From positions 1-64,000 of the forward strand of contig JANOYV010000138.1 in NCBI GenBank assembly GCA_031429105.1: 64,000 nt of DNA, read 5' to 3'. Positions 16,703 to 25,511 of the stretch are shown here, one piece after another; position 1 is the first letter of the stretch, and every line of letters starts with the position of its first letter. The stretch comes from JAKFWF01 sp031429105. GTDB taxonomy: Bacteria > Pseudomonadota > Alphaproteobacteria > Rhizobiales > Hyphomicrobiaceae. The notes under the pieces are model-generated. The model made no database searches. It worked only from the letters and a program-made list of their open reading frames with translations, and was not told the origin of the DNA. Both the position numbers and the translations under genes were made by a program.

Positions 16703-17572
16703 CTACTTTGCTGCGCCAAAGGCCGACAGCGGCTTGTAGAAGCCAGGGGTCAGTCCAGCTTCGGCGCGGGCACGATCATTGAATGGCGGCCGAACCGGCC
16801 CCCGAAAATTCTCGCGCACGAGTCGATGGAATGTCGCCTCCAAGGGTAACCCTTGGGCAACACACATGTGACGGAACCACTTTATCCCAAAGGCCACATG
16901 CCGTTTCTCGTCCCTGTAAATGATAGCAATGATCTTTGCCGACGCTAGATCACCGGCGCTTTCCAGATTTCGGATCATTCCTGGTGTGACATCGAGGCCG
17001 CGCGCCTCAAGCACGAGTGGCACAACAGCTAAGCGCGCCAACAGATCGTGGCCAGTCGCTTGCGCTGCTTGCCAAAGTCCATCATGGGCCGGCTGGTCGC
17101 CATAGGCGCCGCCGAGCTCGATCAGTCGCCTCGACAACAAATCAAAATGCTTCGCTTCTTCGAGGCCGACCTGCACCCAGTTGTCAAAGAAGGGACGCGG
17201 CATTGTTTGATGCGCGAAACGCCCGATCAGGTCCCAGGTCATATCAACGGCGTTCAGCTCGATGTGCGCTAGCGCGTGCAGGAGGGCAAATCGGCCTTTG
17301 TCACCCCCGGTCGATCGACGCGGCATATCGCGTGGCATCATGAGCACCGGTCGATCTGGTCGACCGGGCCGGTCGGGCATCGGCAGGGCCGTGCTGATGG
17401 CTCCAACAGGCAGTTTGCCTGCAAACCACGCCTTTGCCGTTGCCCGCGCCAGGGCCACTTTGGTCGCGAGGACGGGCGTTGCGACGATCGCACGTGCCGC
17501 CCGCGCCAGATCGGTCGGCATCGACGGCGTTTCGGATTGATCGTTGGTTGTTGCAGAGCCAGCGTTCGTCAC
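16703..17572 (-). CDS. DUF455 ferritin-like protein
   Basis: A 289-residue protein of the DUF455 family. The di-iron-like residues are recognisable in LLHALAHIELNAVDMTWDL (about 103-121), VGLEEAKHFDLLSRRL and IIYRDEKRHVAFGIKW, that is E/H-x2-H pairs on four helices. Members are related to ferritin-like oxygenases and MiaE, but the reaction is unknown. ATG 17572 overlaps the bcp stop by four bases (17569-17572), so the two are co-translated, which hints at a role in oxidative metabolism. Confidence 0.85.
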   Translation of the reverse strand: MTNAGSATTNDQSETPSMPTDLARAARAIVATPVLATKVALARATAKAWFAGKLPVGAISTALPMPDRPGRPDRPVLMMPRDMPRRSTGGDKGRFALLHALAHIELNAVDMTWDLIGRFAHQTMPRPFFDNWVQVGLEEAKHFDLLSRRLIELGGAYGDQPAHDGLWQAAQATGHDLLARLAVVPLVLEARGLDVTPGMIRNLESAGDLASAKIIAIIYRDEKRHVAFGIKWFRHMCVAQGLPLEATFHRLVRENFRGPVRPPFNDRARAEAGLTPGFYKPLSAFGAAK

Positions 17573-18036
17573 GCCTTCAACGCCTTGACCGCCGCAAGCA
17601 CGGCTTCGGCATGCCCTGGAACTTTTACTTTGTTCCAGATCTGTGCGACCCGACCACCCTTGTCGATCAGGAATGTGGAGCGTTCAACGCCCATGTACTT
17701 GCGGCCATACATCGATTTCTCGACCCAGACGCCATAGGCGGTTGCGACCGACTTATCCTCGTCAGCCGCCAGCTTGACGCCAAGCGCGTGTTTTTTCGTG
17801 AATTTCTGGTGACTGGCGACACTGTCGGGCGAAATTCCGATGACCTGGGCACCGGCAGCCCTGAATTGATCCATGAGGGCGGTGAAGTCTTTGGCCTCGG
17901 TGGTGCACCCAGACGTATCGTCCTTCGGGTAGAAGTACAGCACCACGGCATGGCCCCTCAGCTTGGACAACTTCACCGGCTTGTCGTCATCGGCTTGTAG
18001 TTCAAAATCTGGCGCAACCTTACCCTCTAGAACCAT
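17569..18036 (-). CDS. bcp: Thioredoxin-dependent peroxiredoxin Bcp
   Basis: A 155-residue AhpC/TSA-family peroxiredoxin. The peroxidatic cysteine is in YFYPKDDTSGCTTEA (C44); the resolving cysteine found five residues later in many Bcp proteins is absent here, so it is a one-Cys type. FLIDKGGRVAQIWNKVKVPGHAEAVL is typical of the Bcp C-terminus. It reduces hydrogen peroxide and organic hydroperoxides in the cytoplasm. First gene of a two-gene operon with the DUF455 protein. Confidence 0.93.
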   Translation of the reverse strand: MVLEGKVAPDFELQADDDKPVKLSKLRGHAVVLYFYPKDDTSGCTTEAKDFTALMDQFRAAGAQVIGISPDSVASHQKFTKKHALGVKLAADEDKSVATAYGVWVEKSMYGRKYMGVERSTFLIDKGGRVAQIWNKVKVPGHAEAVLAAVKALKA

Positions 18037-18194
18037 AGTAATGGAGCCTTTCTTTTGACGCTTTTTCCGATGCTTCTCGTTTCATAACGTAGGCTAGTTG
18101 GAGTCGGATGTGCTAGAGCCCAGATCTAGCGGCGTTCGGCTGTCGTGTGGCCTGTGTTGGCGTTCAGTTGAGCTGACTTTTTAATACGAATCAG

Positions 18195-21100
18195 GTGGAT
18201 AACATACGGGTGGAAACACCGACGCGACCGCCGGCCGTAACGCGCACCCAGTCCAAGCGACCGGGTGGGAAAGGTGCTGCGCGTGCGGCACCGTCGCAGA
18301 TGCGCGCTTTCGGGTCGGCCATCGGTGGGCCGTGTCGGCTGGTCGCAAAATGCGTGCTGCCGCTGGCGCTGTTGGTCGCCGTGGGTATTGGCGTCCTCTA
18401 CGTCCGGCTGTTGAATGGTCCGATCTCGCTGCAGTTCCTGGCAGCCCCTATCAGTCGCAGTATTGCGGCCGAGTTACCCGGCATCAATGTCGCCATCGAA
18501 GATGCACTTGTGCGTTTGACCGAGGGCGGCAGTTTCGAGCTGCGCATGCGCAATGTGCGGTTCTTGGATGCGCAGGCCGCACCAATTGCGCTGGCACCGC
18601 TGGCAGCCGTTGGCATAAGTGCTTCCGCCCTCTGGTCCGGACGCCTGGCACCCGACAAGATCGTGCTGATCGAGCCGCGTCTGCTGCTGGTCTATACGGA
18701 AGACGGCGGGCTGAGTGTCAGTTTTGCCAAACCCAGCAGCGCTGATGTTGGGGGACAGGGTGAAAAGGTACCAGCGCAAGGCAAGTCTGAAGGCAACACC
18801 ACACCTGAAGACGAAGCGATCAGTGCGCTGCGCCCCGTCGATATTGCGCGCTTGGTTGCTGACGCTGGTCAGCGTGCACGCAGCGGATCTGATGCGTCGT
18901 CCTACTTGCGCGAAATCGGCGTGCGCAATGCAACCGTCGTGCTCGATCGCAGTGGCCGTCAGACCATCTGGACCGTGATCGAAGGTGACATCGACCTCGA
19001 ACACAAGAAGCGCCGTAGCACGCTCACAGGTTCGCTCACTTTGGCGAGCCCGTCTGGCCCATGGGGAATTGCATTCAAGATTGAAGAAGCGGAAAAATCC
19101 CAGAGCGTCGCCTTGGAAGCCTCGGTGCGCGACTTGGTGCCACGTGGGATCGCAGCGATGTTGCCCGAGATTCCGCTGCTCGAGACGCTCGACGCATCTG
19201 TGAGCGGAATAGCCCGTGTCTCGCTTGAGCCCGATGGCCGCGTCACCGGTGCGAATATGGAGCTTGAGCTGGGGCGCGGCGTTGTGCGCGTGCCTGGCCT
19301 CGAAGAGCGCTCGATGCCGATTGACGGTGGGCACCTGGATGTTCGCTACGATGCGGCAGCCAAACGGATCGACCTCGCGCCCTCCACATTGCAATGGAGT
19401 GATGGACGCGTGACGATGGTTGGAACGGCGACGGCTGCTACCGACCAAACCGGGAATTCGCAGTGGACAGTTGATCTTCGAAACACTGAAGGGCAACTGT
19501 CGGCGGCGGAATTCAATGCGCCGGCGGTCAAGCTCGATGAAGCGTCCGTCAAGGGCGTATTTTCGCCGCGGTCCGGGGTGTTGTCGGTTACCCAGGCAGT
19601 TATTAGGGCTGGCGGCGCGCAGGTCGATGCGGTCGGCGAAATCGGCACCGCACTCGGCAATCGCAGCATTCGCGTTGATGGCAGAATAGGCCCAGCAACT
19701 GCGGCGGTCGCAAAAGCCGTTTGGCCACGTTTTCTGGGACCAGGCGCGCGGCGCTGGGTCGGCCGGCAGGTGACCAAAGGCCGCTTGCTTGGCGGAACGT
19801 TCAAAGTCGCAATGTCGGGACGCGCCAGCGAGACGTTTTCGGCCCGCGAAGCGGAACGAATTTCGTTGTCGCTGGAGATCGCCGACGCGGCATTTATCCC
19901 GGCCAAAACTCTGGCGCCCATCGAACTACCCCGCGCGCTGGTGCGGATCGAAGGCGAGAGCCTTGAGATTTCAATACCTGATGCCAGCACGCAAGTTGTT
20001 GCTGGCCGACGCCTCAATTTAAAAACGGGACGGCTGACGGCTGTTGACATCTACGGTGACCGAACGCCTGGCGAAATAGCGTTTCGCATTCAAGGTCCGT
20101 TGGCGGCAGCCGTCGATTACCTTGAACAGGAAAGCCTCAACATCGGGTCACTTGGTTTGCCGAATGATGGGCTCGACGGCAAGGTTGAGGGCCAGTTCAA
20201 GATTTCGCTTCCACTGGTATCTGGTGTTGAACTGTCGGACCTAAAGATCGAAGGTAAGTCCAAGGTCGCAGATGGCCGCGCCAAGCAGGTGATCGGTCCT
20301 CACGACATTCAAGGTGCAACGATCTCGATTGATGTGGGTGACGGCGCTGTCAATGCGACCGGACAAATGCTGCTGGGCGGGGTGACCTCCAAGCTTAGTT
20401 TTCAACGCATCTTTGGCGCGCCTGAAGACAAACAACCACCGTTGCGACTGACGTCAAATCTTGATGCGGCAGATCGGGCACAACTGGGGCTCGATATCAA
20501 TTCTGTTGTGCAGGGAGATGTTCCCGTTGAATTGACGATGACACGCGGTTTGCGCAATGAACAACAGATCAAGGTGCGCGCTGATCTCTCCGGCGCTGAA
20601 CTAAACATTGAGCCGCTGAGTTGGCGCAAGGCCCCCGGTCGACACGCAACGTTGCAGTTTGAAGTCGCCAAGGGCGAGCGCCAGAAGACATTGCTTCAGG
20701 GCTTCAAGGTCGTCGGCGATGACATCGCGATCGATGGCTCGATGGCGCTCGACGCAAAAGGCAAACTCGTTGAGTTTCAATTCCCCGATTTTGCTCTGAC
20801 GCTGGTCTCACGCCTCGATGTGCAAGGCGCGCTTCGCAGCGACAACGTGTGGGACGTAAAGGTCCATGGGCAATACTGGGATGGTCGCGATTTCTTCCGC
20901 TCGTTGTTTTCGATCGGGCAAGCACCGGAGAAGCTGGGTGCGGCCAAGAAAGATCAAGCCGGTCTCGATCTCAAGGCCGACATAGACAACATTTTGGGTC
21001 ACTCCGATGTTTCGCTAAAAGGCTTGCGGCTACAGATGTCGCGGCGTGGCGGCAGGCTATCGGGGCTGATCGCGCGCGGAAATATCAGCGGTGGCAAGCC

Positions 21101-21923
21101 CATCGAGATCGGCATGCAAGCGGTTTCGAACGAGCCGCGCAAGCTCGTCGTTTTGACCGACGATGCGGGCCAAGCCTTTCGCTTGATCGGGTTTTACCCG
21201 AACCTGCAAGGCGGGCAGATGCGGCTGGACGTCAATCTTGACGGCAAGGGACCGGCTGAAAAGACCGGCCTGTTGATTGTCGAGCGTTTTCGAATTCTCG
21301 GCGACCCAATCGTTAGCGAGGTGCTGCAAACGTCTGGTGATGGTCAGCCCGCCGCAGAATCTGGTCGCAGGCCGACACGCCGTGTCGAGCGGCAGACGAC
21401 GGATTTCGATTGGATGCGCGCACCATTTTCCGTCGGCTACAATCAGTTTGTGCTGGAAGATGCGGAATTGCGCGGTCCCCTGCTTGGAGCGTCGCTGCGT
21501 GGCAAGGCCGACTTCAAAGCGCAAGGCGTCGACATTGGCGGCACCTATGTGCCGTTGCAGGGGCTGAACGCGGCTGTTGGCGGCATCCCGCTTTTTGGGC
21601 AGTTGTTGGCTGGGCCAAAGGGCGAAGGCGTGCTTGGCATTACATTCCGCATCGTCGGGCCGATGGCGCAGCCGCAAGTGATCGTCAATCCATTGTCTAT
21701 GATTGCACCAGGCATCTTCCGCGAGATGTTCCAGATGACGACGCAGAACCCACGCGTCATTCCGCGTGATGAAAAGCCGACTGCGGCACCAACTAAGCAG
21801 CGGGTTCTGCCAGCGCCAGCTGGTGGTGAACCAGTGCGCTCCGCTCCGACCAAACGCTCACCCACTATCACGCCCGAGGTATCGGGCGGGTGGTCGACGT
21901 CAGTCGATGAGCGCAAGAAATAG
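18195..21923 (+). CDS. Large AsmA-like / DUF3971 envelope protein
   Basis: A 1242-residue protein with a basic N-terminal tail, one membrane helix at about 52-72 (VAKCVLPLALLVAVGIGVLYVRL), and then a very long periplasmic part rich in beta-strands. The N-terminal half corresponds to DUF3971 and the C-terminal part, around residues 1040-1190 with LRGPLLGASLRGKADFKAQGVDIGGTYVPL, to the AsmA-like C domain. These YhdP/TamB/AsmA-type proteins form hydrophobic grooves bridging inner and outer membranes for phospholipid movement. The start is GTG at 18195 and is not strongly supported. Proline/lysine-rich tail at the end. Confidence 0.85.
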   Translation: MDNIRVETPTRPPAVTRTQSKRPGGKGAARAAPSQMRAFGSAIGGPCRLVAKCVLPLALLVAVGIGVLYVRLLNGPISLQFLAAPISRSIAAELPGINVAIEDALVRLTEGGSFELRMRNVRFLDAQAAPIALAPLAAVGISASALWSGRLAPDKIVLIEPRLLLVYTEDGGLSVSFAKPSSADVGGQGEKVPAQGKSEGNTTPEDEAISALRPVDIARLVADAGQRARSGSDASSYLREIGVRNATVVLDRSGRQTIWTVIEGDIDLEHKKRRSTLTGSLTLASPSGPWGIAFKIEEAEKSQSVALEASVRDLVPRGIAAMLPEIPLLETLDASVSGIARVSLEPDGRVTGANMELELGRGVVRVPGLEERSMPIDGGHLDVRYDAAAKRIDLAPSTLQWSDGRVTMVGTATAATDQTGNSQWTVDLRNTEGQLSAAEFNAPAVKLDEASVKGVFSPRSGVLSVTQAVIRAGGAQVDAVGEIGTALGNRSIRVDGRIGPATAAVAKAVWPRFLGPGARRWVGRQVTKGRLLGGTFKVAMSGRASETFSAREAERISLSLEIADAAFIPAKTLAPIELPRALVRIEGESLEISIPDASTQVVAGRRLNLKTGRLTAVDIYGDRTPGEIAFRIQGPLAAAVDYLEQESLNIGSLGLPNDGLDGKVEGQFKISLPLVSGVELSDLKIEGKSKVADGRAKQVIGPHDIQGATISIDVGDGAVNATGQMLLGGVTSKLSFQRIFGAPEDKQPPLRLTSNLDAADRAQLGLDINSVVQGDVPVELTMTRGLRNEQQIKVRADLSGAELNIEPLSWRKAPGRHATLQFEVAKGERQKTLLQGFKVVGDDIAIDGSMALDAKGKLVEFQFPDFALTLVSRLDVQGALRSDNVWDVKVHGQYWDGRDFFRSLFSIGQAPEKLGAAKKDQAGLDLKADIDNILGHSDVSLKGLRLQMSRRGGRLSGLIARGNISGGKPIEIGMQAVSNEPRKLVVLTDDAGQAFRLIGFYPNLQGGQMRLDVNLDGKGPAEKTGLLIVERFRILGDPIVSEVLQTSGDGQPAAESGRRPTRRVERQTTDFDWMRAPFSVGYNQFVLEDAELRGPLLGASLRGKADFKAQGVDIGGTYVPLQGLNAAVGGIPLFGQLLAGPKGEGVLGITFRIVGPMAQPQVIVNPLSMIAPGIFREMFQMTTQNPRVIPRDEKPTAAPTKQRVLPAPAGGEPVRSAPTKRSPTITPEVSGGWSTSVDERKK

Positions 21924-21939
21924 TAAGGTTGCGTCGGCT

Positions 21940-23193
21940 TTACACAGGCCGCAGCAGCACGTGCTTCTTCTTGCCGAGCGACAACTTGATGACGCCATCG
22001 GGGCCAACGTCTGACCGGCGCAACTTGGCCTTCTCGTCGGTCATCGGTTGATCGTTGATCCGCAAGCCGCCGCCAGCCACCTGCCTACGCGCTTCGCCAT
22101 TTGATTTGACGAGGCCAGCGGTCACGAACGCTGCCAACACACCAAGCTCATTGTCGATGTCGGCTGCAGGAATTTCAATCGTTGGCAGGTCGGTTGCGAG
22201 CGATCCTTGCTCGAATGTTTTCTGCGCCGTCAACGCCGCTGCCTCAGCCTTTTCGCGGCTGTGTACCAGTGCCGTCGCTTCGGTCGCCAGCACCTTCTTG
22301 GCTTCGTTGATCTCGGCCCCTTGCAAAGCCGAAAGCCGCGCGATCTCATCCATCGGCAGCGTCGTGAACAGGCGCAGGAAGCGGCCAACGTCTGCATCCT
22401 CTGTGTTGCGCCAGAACTGCCAGTAATCATAGGTCGAGAGCTGCGCCTCGTTGAGCCAGATCGCGCCGGACGCTGTCTTGCCCATCTTTGCACCGGACGC
22501 CGTCGTAAGCAGCGGACAGGTCAGCGCATACAATTGCGGCGTGCCCATGCGTCGGCCGAGATCGATGCCGGTGACGATGTTGCCCCATTGGTCCGAGCCG
22601 CCCATTTGCAGGTTGCAGCCGTAGCGACGGCTCAGCTCCACGTAGTCATAGGCCTGCAGCAGCATGTAGTTGAACTCGATGAACGATAGCTCCTGCTCGC
22701 GCTCGAGCCGCATGCGGGCGCTGTCCATCGTCAACATGCGATTGACCGAGAAGTGGCGGCCGACATCACGCAGGAAATCAATGTAATTAAGCGGCGCCAA
22801 CCATTCGGCGTTGTCGACCATCAGAGCATCGGTTTTGCCATCGCCAAATTTGAGGATCTTGGCAAACACGGTTTTGATGCCGTTTTTATTGGCCTCGATA
22901 TCCTCGATGCTGCGGATGGCGCGGCTTTCGTCCTTGCCGGATGGATCGCCAACACGCGTGGTGCCGCCGCCCATCAACGCAATCGGCTTGTTGCCGGTCG
23001 CTTGCAGCCAGTGCATCATCATGATCGATATCAGCGAGCCGACATGCAGTGAGGGGGCGGTGCAATCATAGCCGACATAGGCAACCAATCCGCCTTTTGC
23101 CGCGAGGTCGTCGATCCCAGACATATCCGAGCCCTGGTGAATGAAACCACGCTCTGTCAGGATGCGTAAGAAGTCTGATTTCTGCATTGTCAT
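21940..23193 (-). CDS. tyrS: Tyrosyl-tRNA synthetase
   Basis: A 417-residue class I synthetase charging tRNA-Tyr. The Rossmann-fold HIGH motif appears as HVGS (50-53) after YVGYDCTAPSL; the tyrosine pocket sequence MGGSDQWGNIVTG is present; the KMSKS loop reads KMGKT near residue 235. A C-terminal S4 RNA-binding domain (VKSNGEARRQVAGGGLRINDQPM) completes the bacterial TyrRS layout. Start at ATG 23193 (MTMQKSD); upstream frame extension lacks similarity. Convergent with the AsmA-like gene and divergent from anmK by 89 bp. Confidence 0.97.
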   Translation of the reverse strand: MTMQKSDFLRILTERGFIHQGSDMSGIDDLAAKGGLVAYVGYDCTAPSLHVGSLISIMMMHWLQATGNKPIALMGGGTTRVGDPSGKDESRAIRSIEDIEANKNGIKTVFAKILKFGDGKTDALMVDNAEWLAPLNYIDFLRDVGRHFSVNRMLTMDSARMRLEREQELSFIEFNYMLLQAYDYVELSRRYGCNLQMGGSDQWGNIVTGIDLGRRMGTPQLYALTCPLLTTASGAKMGKTASGAIWLNEAQLSTYDYWQFWRNTEDADVGRFLRLFTTLPMDEIARLSALQGAEINEAKKVLATEATALVHSREKAEAAALTAQKTFEQGSLATDLPTIEIPAADIDNELGVLAAFVTAGLVKSNGEARRQVAGGGLRINDQPMTDEKAKLRRSDVGPDGVIKLSLGKKKHVLLRPV

Positions 23194-23282
23194 CGACACT
23201 GCGCCACAATTAGCGGCGCCTCTTGTTAGCTTGAGGGTGAAGGATTGGGCATCCATGCACGGCAACGGTCACGAGGGCAAGT

Positions 23283-24473
23283 ATGGTTGAGCCAAAGCGT
23301 CCCGGCCATATGCGGGCGATCGGCCTGATGAGCGGCACCTCGCTCGACGGCATCGACATCGCGTTGATCGAAACCGATGGCGCGCAGCACGTCTGGCGCG
23401 GACCATCGGCGACGGTCGCCTACGAGGCGGAATTTCGCGCGAAACTTGTGCGGGCGCTTGAAGATGCGAAGGCGATCACAGATCGCGACGAGCGACCTGG
23501 CTGTCTGCGCGCGGTCGAGCAGGAGTTGACTGAGCGTCATGCCGAGATCGTCAATCGCTTCATGGGGCAGCATTCGTTGCAGCCGTCGGCGGTCGACTGT
23601 ATTGGGTTCCATGGGCAAACGGTGCTGCACACCGAAGTTACGCGGATCGACTCCAGTTGGAACAACGCCATTTTCGCGCCCAGTGTCACGACAACGCCGC
23701 GCCAATTTCAGCTGACTGTGCAACTTGGCGACGGTCGCCAGCTCGCGCGCGCCACTGGAATTGATGTGATCTACGATATGCGGGCAGCCGACTGCGAGGC
23801 AGGTGGACAAGGTGCGCCACTGGTGCCGGTTTATCATCGGGCATTGGTCGCCAGGTTGCCCCAGCGACCAGTTGCAGTGCTCAATATCGGCGGCGTTGCC
23901 AATGTGACGTACATCGGGCGCGATGGCGCGTTGATCGGGTTCGATACCGGCCCCGGCAACGCGCTGCTCGACGATTGGATGATGAAACATACCGGTCGCG
24001 CCCGTGACGAGAACGGTGAGACCGCAGTTAAGGGACGCATCAGCGATGACGTCGTGCGGTTTTACCTGAACCATTCCTACTTCGCCGCGCCGCCGCCCAA
24101 GTCGCTTGATCGGCAGACGTTCTTTTCCGATCTGGTCGACGGCATGTCGGTCGAAGATGGGGCGGCGACCCTAACGGCCTTTACCGCCCAAGCGATAGCG
24201 CGCGCGCGGGAGCATTTTCCCGAGGAACCGCAATTGTGGATCGTGTGCGGCGGTGGGCGCCGCAACAAGACGCTCATGAGTATGATCGCCGCCCGGGTCG
24301 AGAATGCCGTCGTGCCAGCAGAAGCTGTCGGCCTCGATGGTGATTCGCTCGAAGCCGAAGCCTGGGCTTATCTGGCCGTGTGCTCACTATTGAAGTTGCC
24401 GATTACGTTTCCGGGCACGACTGGCGTTGCGCTGCCAATGACCGGTGGCATTCTGGGTAAAGCGCCGAAGTAA
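23283..24473 (+). CDS. anmK: Anhydro-N-acetylmuramic acid kinase
   Basis: A 396-residue sugar kinase of the ASKHA fold. Typical AnmK motifs are GLMSGTSLDGIDIALIETDG near the N-terminus, GFHGQTVLH, NIGGVANVTYIG, GFDTGPGNALLDDWM and CGGGRRNKTLM. It phosphorylates and opens 1,6-anhydro-MurNAc to MurNAc-6-phosphate in peptidoglycan recycling. Position next to tyrS is conserved in many alphaproteobacteria. Confidence 0.96.
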   Translation: MVEPKRPGHMRAIGLMSGTSLDGIDIALIETDGAQHVWRGPSATVAYEAEFRAKLVRALEDAKAITDRDERPGCLRAVEQELTERHAEIVNRFMGQHSLQPSAVDCIGFHGQTVLHTEVTRIDSSWNNAIFAPSVTTTPRQFQLTVQLGDGRQLARATGIDVIYDMRAADCEAGGQGAPLVPVYHRALVARLPQRPVAVLNIGGVANVTYIGRDGALIGFDTGPGNALLDDWMMKHTGRARDENGETAVKGRISDDVVRFYLNHSYFAAPPPKSLDRQTFFSDLVDGMSVEDGAATLTAFTAQAIARAREHFPEEPQLWIVCGGGRRNKTLMSMIAARVENAVVPAEAVGLDGDSLEAEAWAYLAVCSLLKLPITFPGTTGVALPMTGGILGKAPK

Positions 24474-24493
24474 TCAAATCGAGGTTGATAACG

Positions 24494-24757
24494 ATGGGTA
24501 GTTACTTGTTCCGCTTGGGCCTGTTTGGCATGTTGCTGCTCTTCGGCATGGTCGGAGTCTTCCTCGGCATCGTGACTGGCTACGCAGCGTTAGGCAGCGG
24601 CGAGATGACGTACATCGTCGGCAAAACCAGCACGACAGTGACGCGGGCCGGCGATCCGTCGGCCTTCTGGCGTAGCTTGGCGCTGTGGAGCGCATTGCCG
24701 GTTGTGGCGGGCATAACTGCGTTCTGGTTTGGTCGTCGCGGTTTGCGGACGCTGTAG
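24494..24757 (+). CDS. Small two-helix membrane protein
   Basis: An 87-residue protein with a membrane helix at about 9-33 (FGMLLLFGMVGVFLGIVTGYAAL) and another at about 63-80 (LALWSALPVVAGITAFWFG), joined by a polar loop. GAGG at 24481-24484 sits nine bases before ATG 24494; an earlier TTG at 24485 is unlikely. It lies 20 bp after anmK and 26 bp before the HAD gene, so probably co-transcribed. I do not recognise a family. Confidence 0.7.
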   Translation: MGSYLFRLGLFGMLLLFGMVGVFLGIVTGYAALGSGEMTYIVGKTSTTVTRAGDPSAFWRSLALWSALPVVAGITAFWFGRRGLRTL

Positions 24758-24783
24758 GGTAAAATTTTGGGGGAAGCCTTCGA

Positions 24784-25398
24784 ATGGCAACGGTTGACAC
24801 TGTCATCTTCGATATCGGCAACGTGTTGATCCGCTGGGATATGCACAATCTATATCGCCGAATCTTCGCAACCGATGCGCAGATCGCTGCGTTTTTGAGC
24901 GAGACTGGGCTGGAGGCCGAGAATACCAAGTTTGATGCGGGCAAGCCGTTCGCTGTCGGCACCGCTGAACTTGCCGAGAAATTTCCCCATCACGCCGGTT
25001 CACTTCTGGCATTCAATTCGCGCTGGATTGATTGCCTCGATGGGGCGATTGAGCAAAATGTGGCGGTACTTGCCGATCTGAAAAAGGCAGGCACAACAGT
25101 TCACGCCATCACCAACTTCAGCGCCGAGAAGTTTCCGATAGCCTGTCGGCTGTTTCCGTTTCTAACCACCTTCGAGGAAACCGTGGTCTCCGGCGCGCTG
25201 AAGCTGATCAAGCCAGATCCGGCGATCTATCGGGTGTTGCTTGATCGCCGGGATATTGACCCGGCGCGCGCCGTATTCATCGATGATTCTGCGGCCAACA
25301 TCGCAACCGCGAAATCGCTCGGCTTAAAGACTGTGCATTTTGTCGGCGATGTGGATCTGCGGCGGTCTTTGCAAAGCCTCGATGTGCCGGGCCTCTGA
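24784..25398 (+). CDS. HAD-superfamily hydrolase
   Basis: A 204-residue HAD phosphatase of the YihX/epoxide-hydrolase-N-terminal type. Motif I is VIFDIGNVLIRWD (8-20), in which the usual second aspartate is replaced by asparagine as in other members of this subgroup; motif II is ITNFS; motif III is the lysine in GALKLIKPDP; motif IV is AVFIDDSAANI. It probably dephosphorylates a small sugar phosphate. It forms a short run with anmK and the small membrane protein. Confidence 0.85.
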   Translation: MATVDTVIFDIGNVLIRWDMHNLYRRIFATDAQIAAFLSETGLEAENTKFDAGKPFAVGTAELAEKFPHHAGSLLAFNSRWIDCLDGAIEQNVAVLADLKKAGTTVHAITNFSAEKFPIACRLFPFLTTFEETVVSGALKLIKPDPAIYRVLLDRRDIDPARAVFIDDSAANIATAKSLGLKTVHFVGDVDLRRSLQSLDVPGL

Positions 25399-25511
25399 CG
25401 TCGTTTGGATTCGTAAAACCTGTTGAAAGAACAATGTTTTTCGATTGCAGATCAGGGTGCCCCCAAGCGACTCGGCCTAAACTCAACCCTTAGTCTTTTG
25501 AGAGGCAAACC

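Noticed and set aside
18474..19496. 340-codon minus-strand frame inside the AsmA-like gene
   Set aside because: Composition and position mark it as a shadow; no ribosome-binding site or family pattern.
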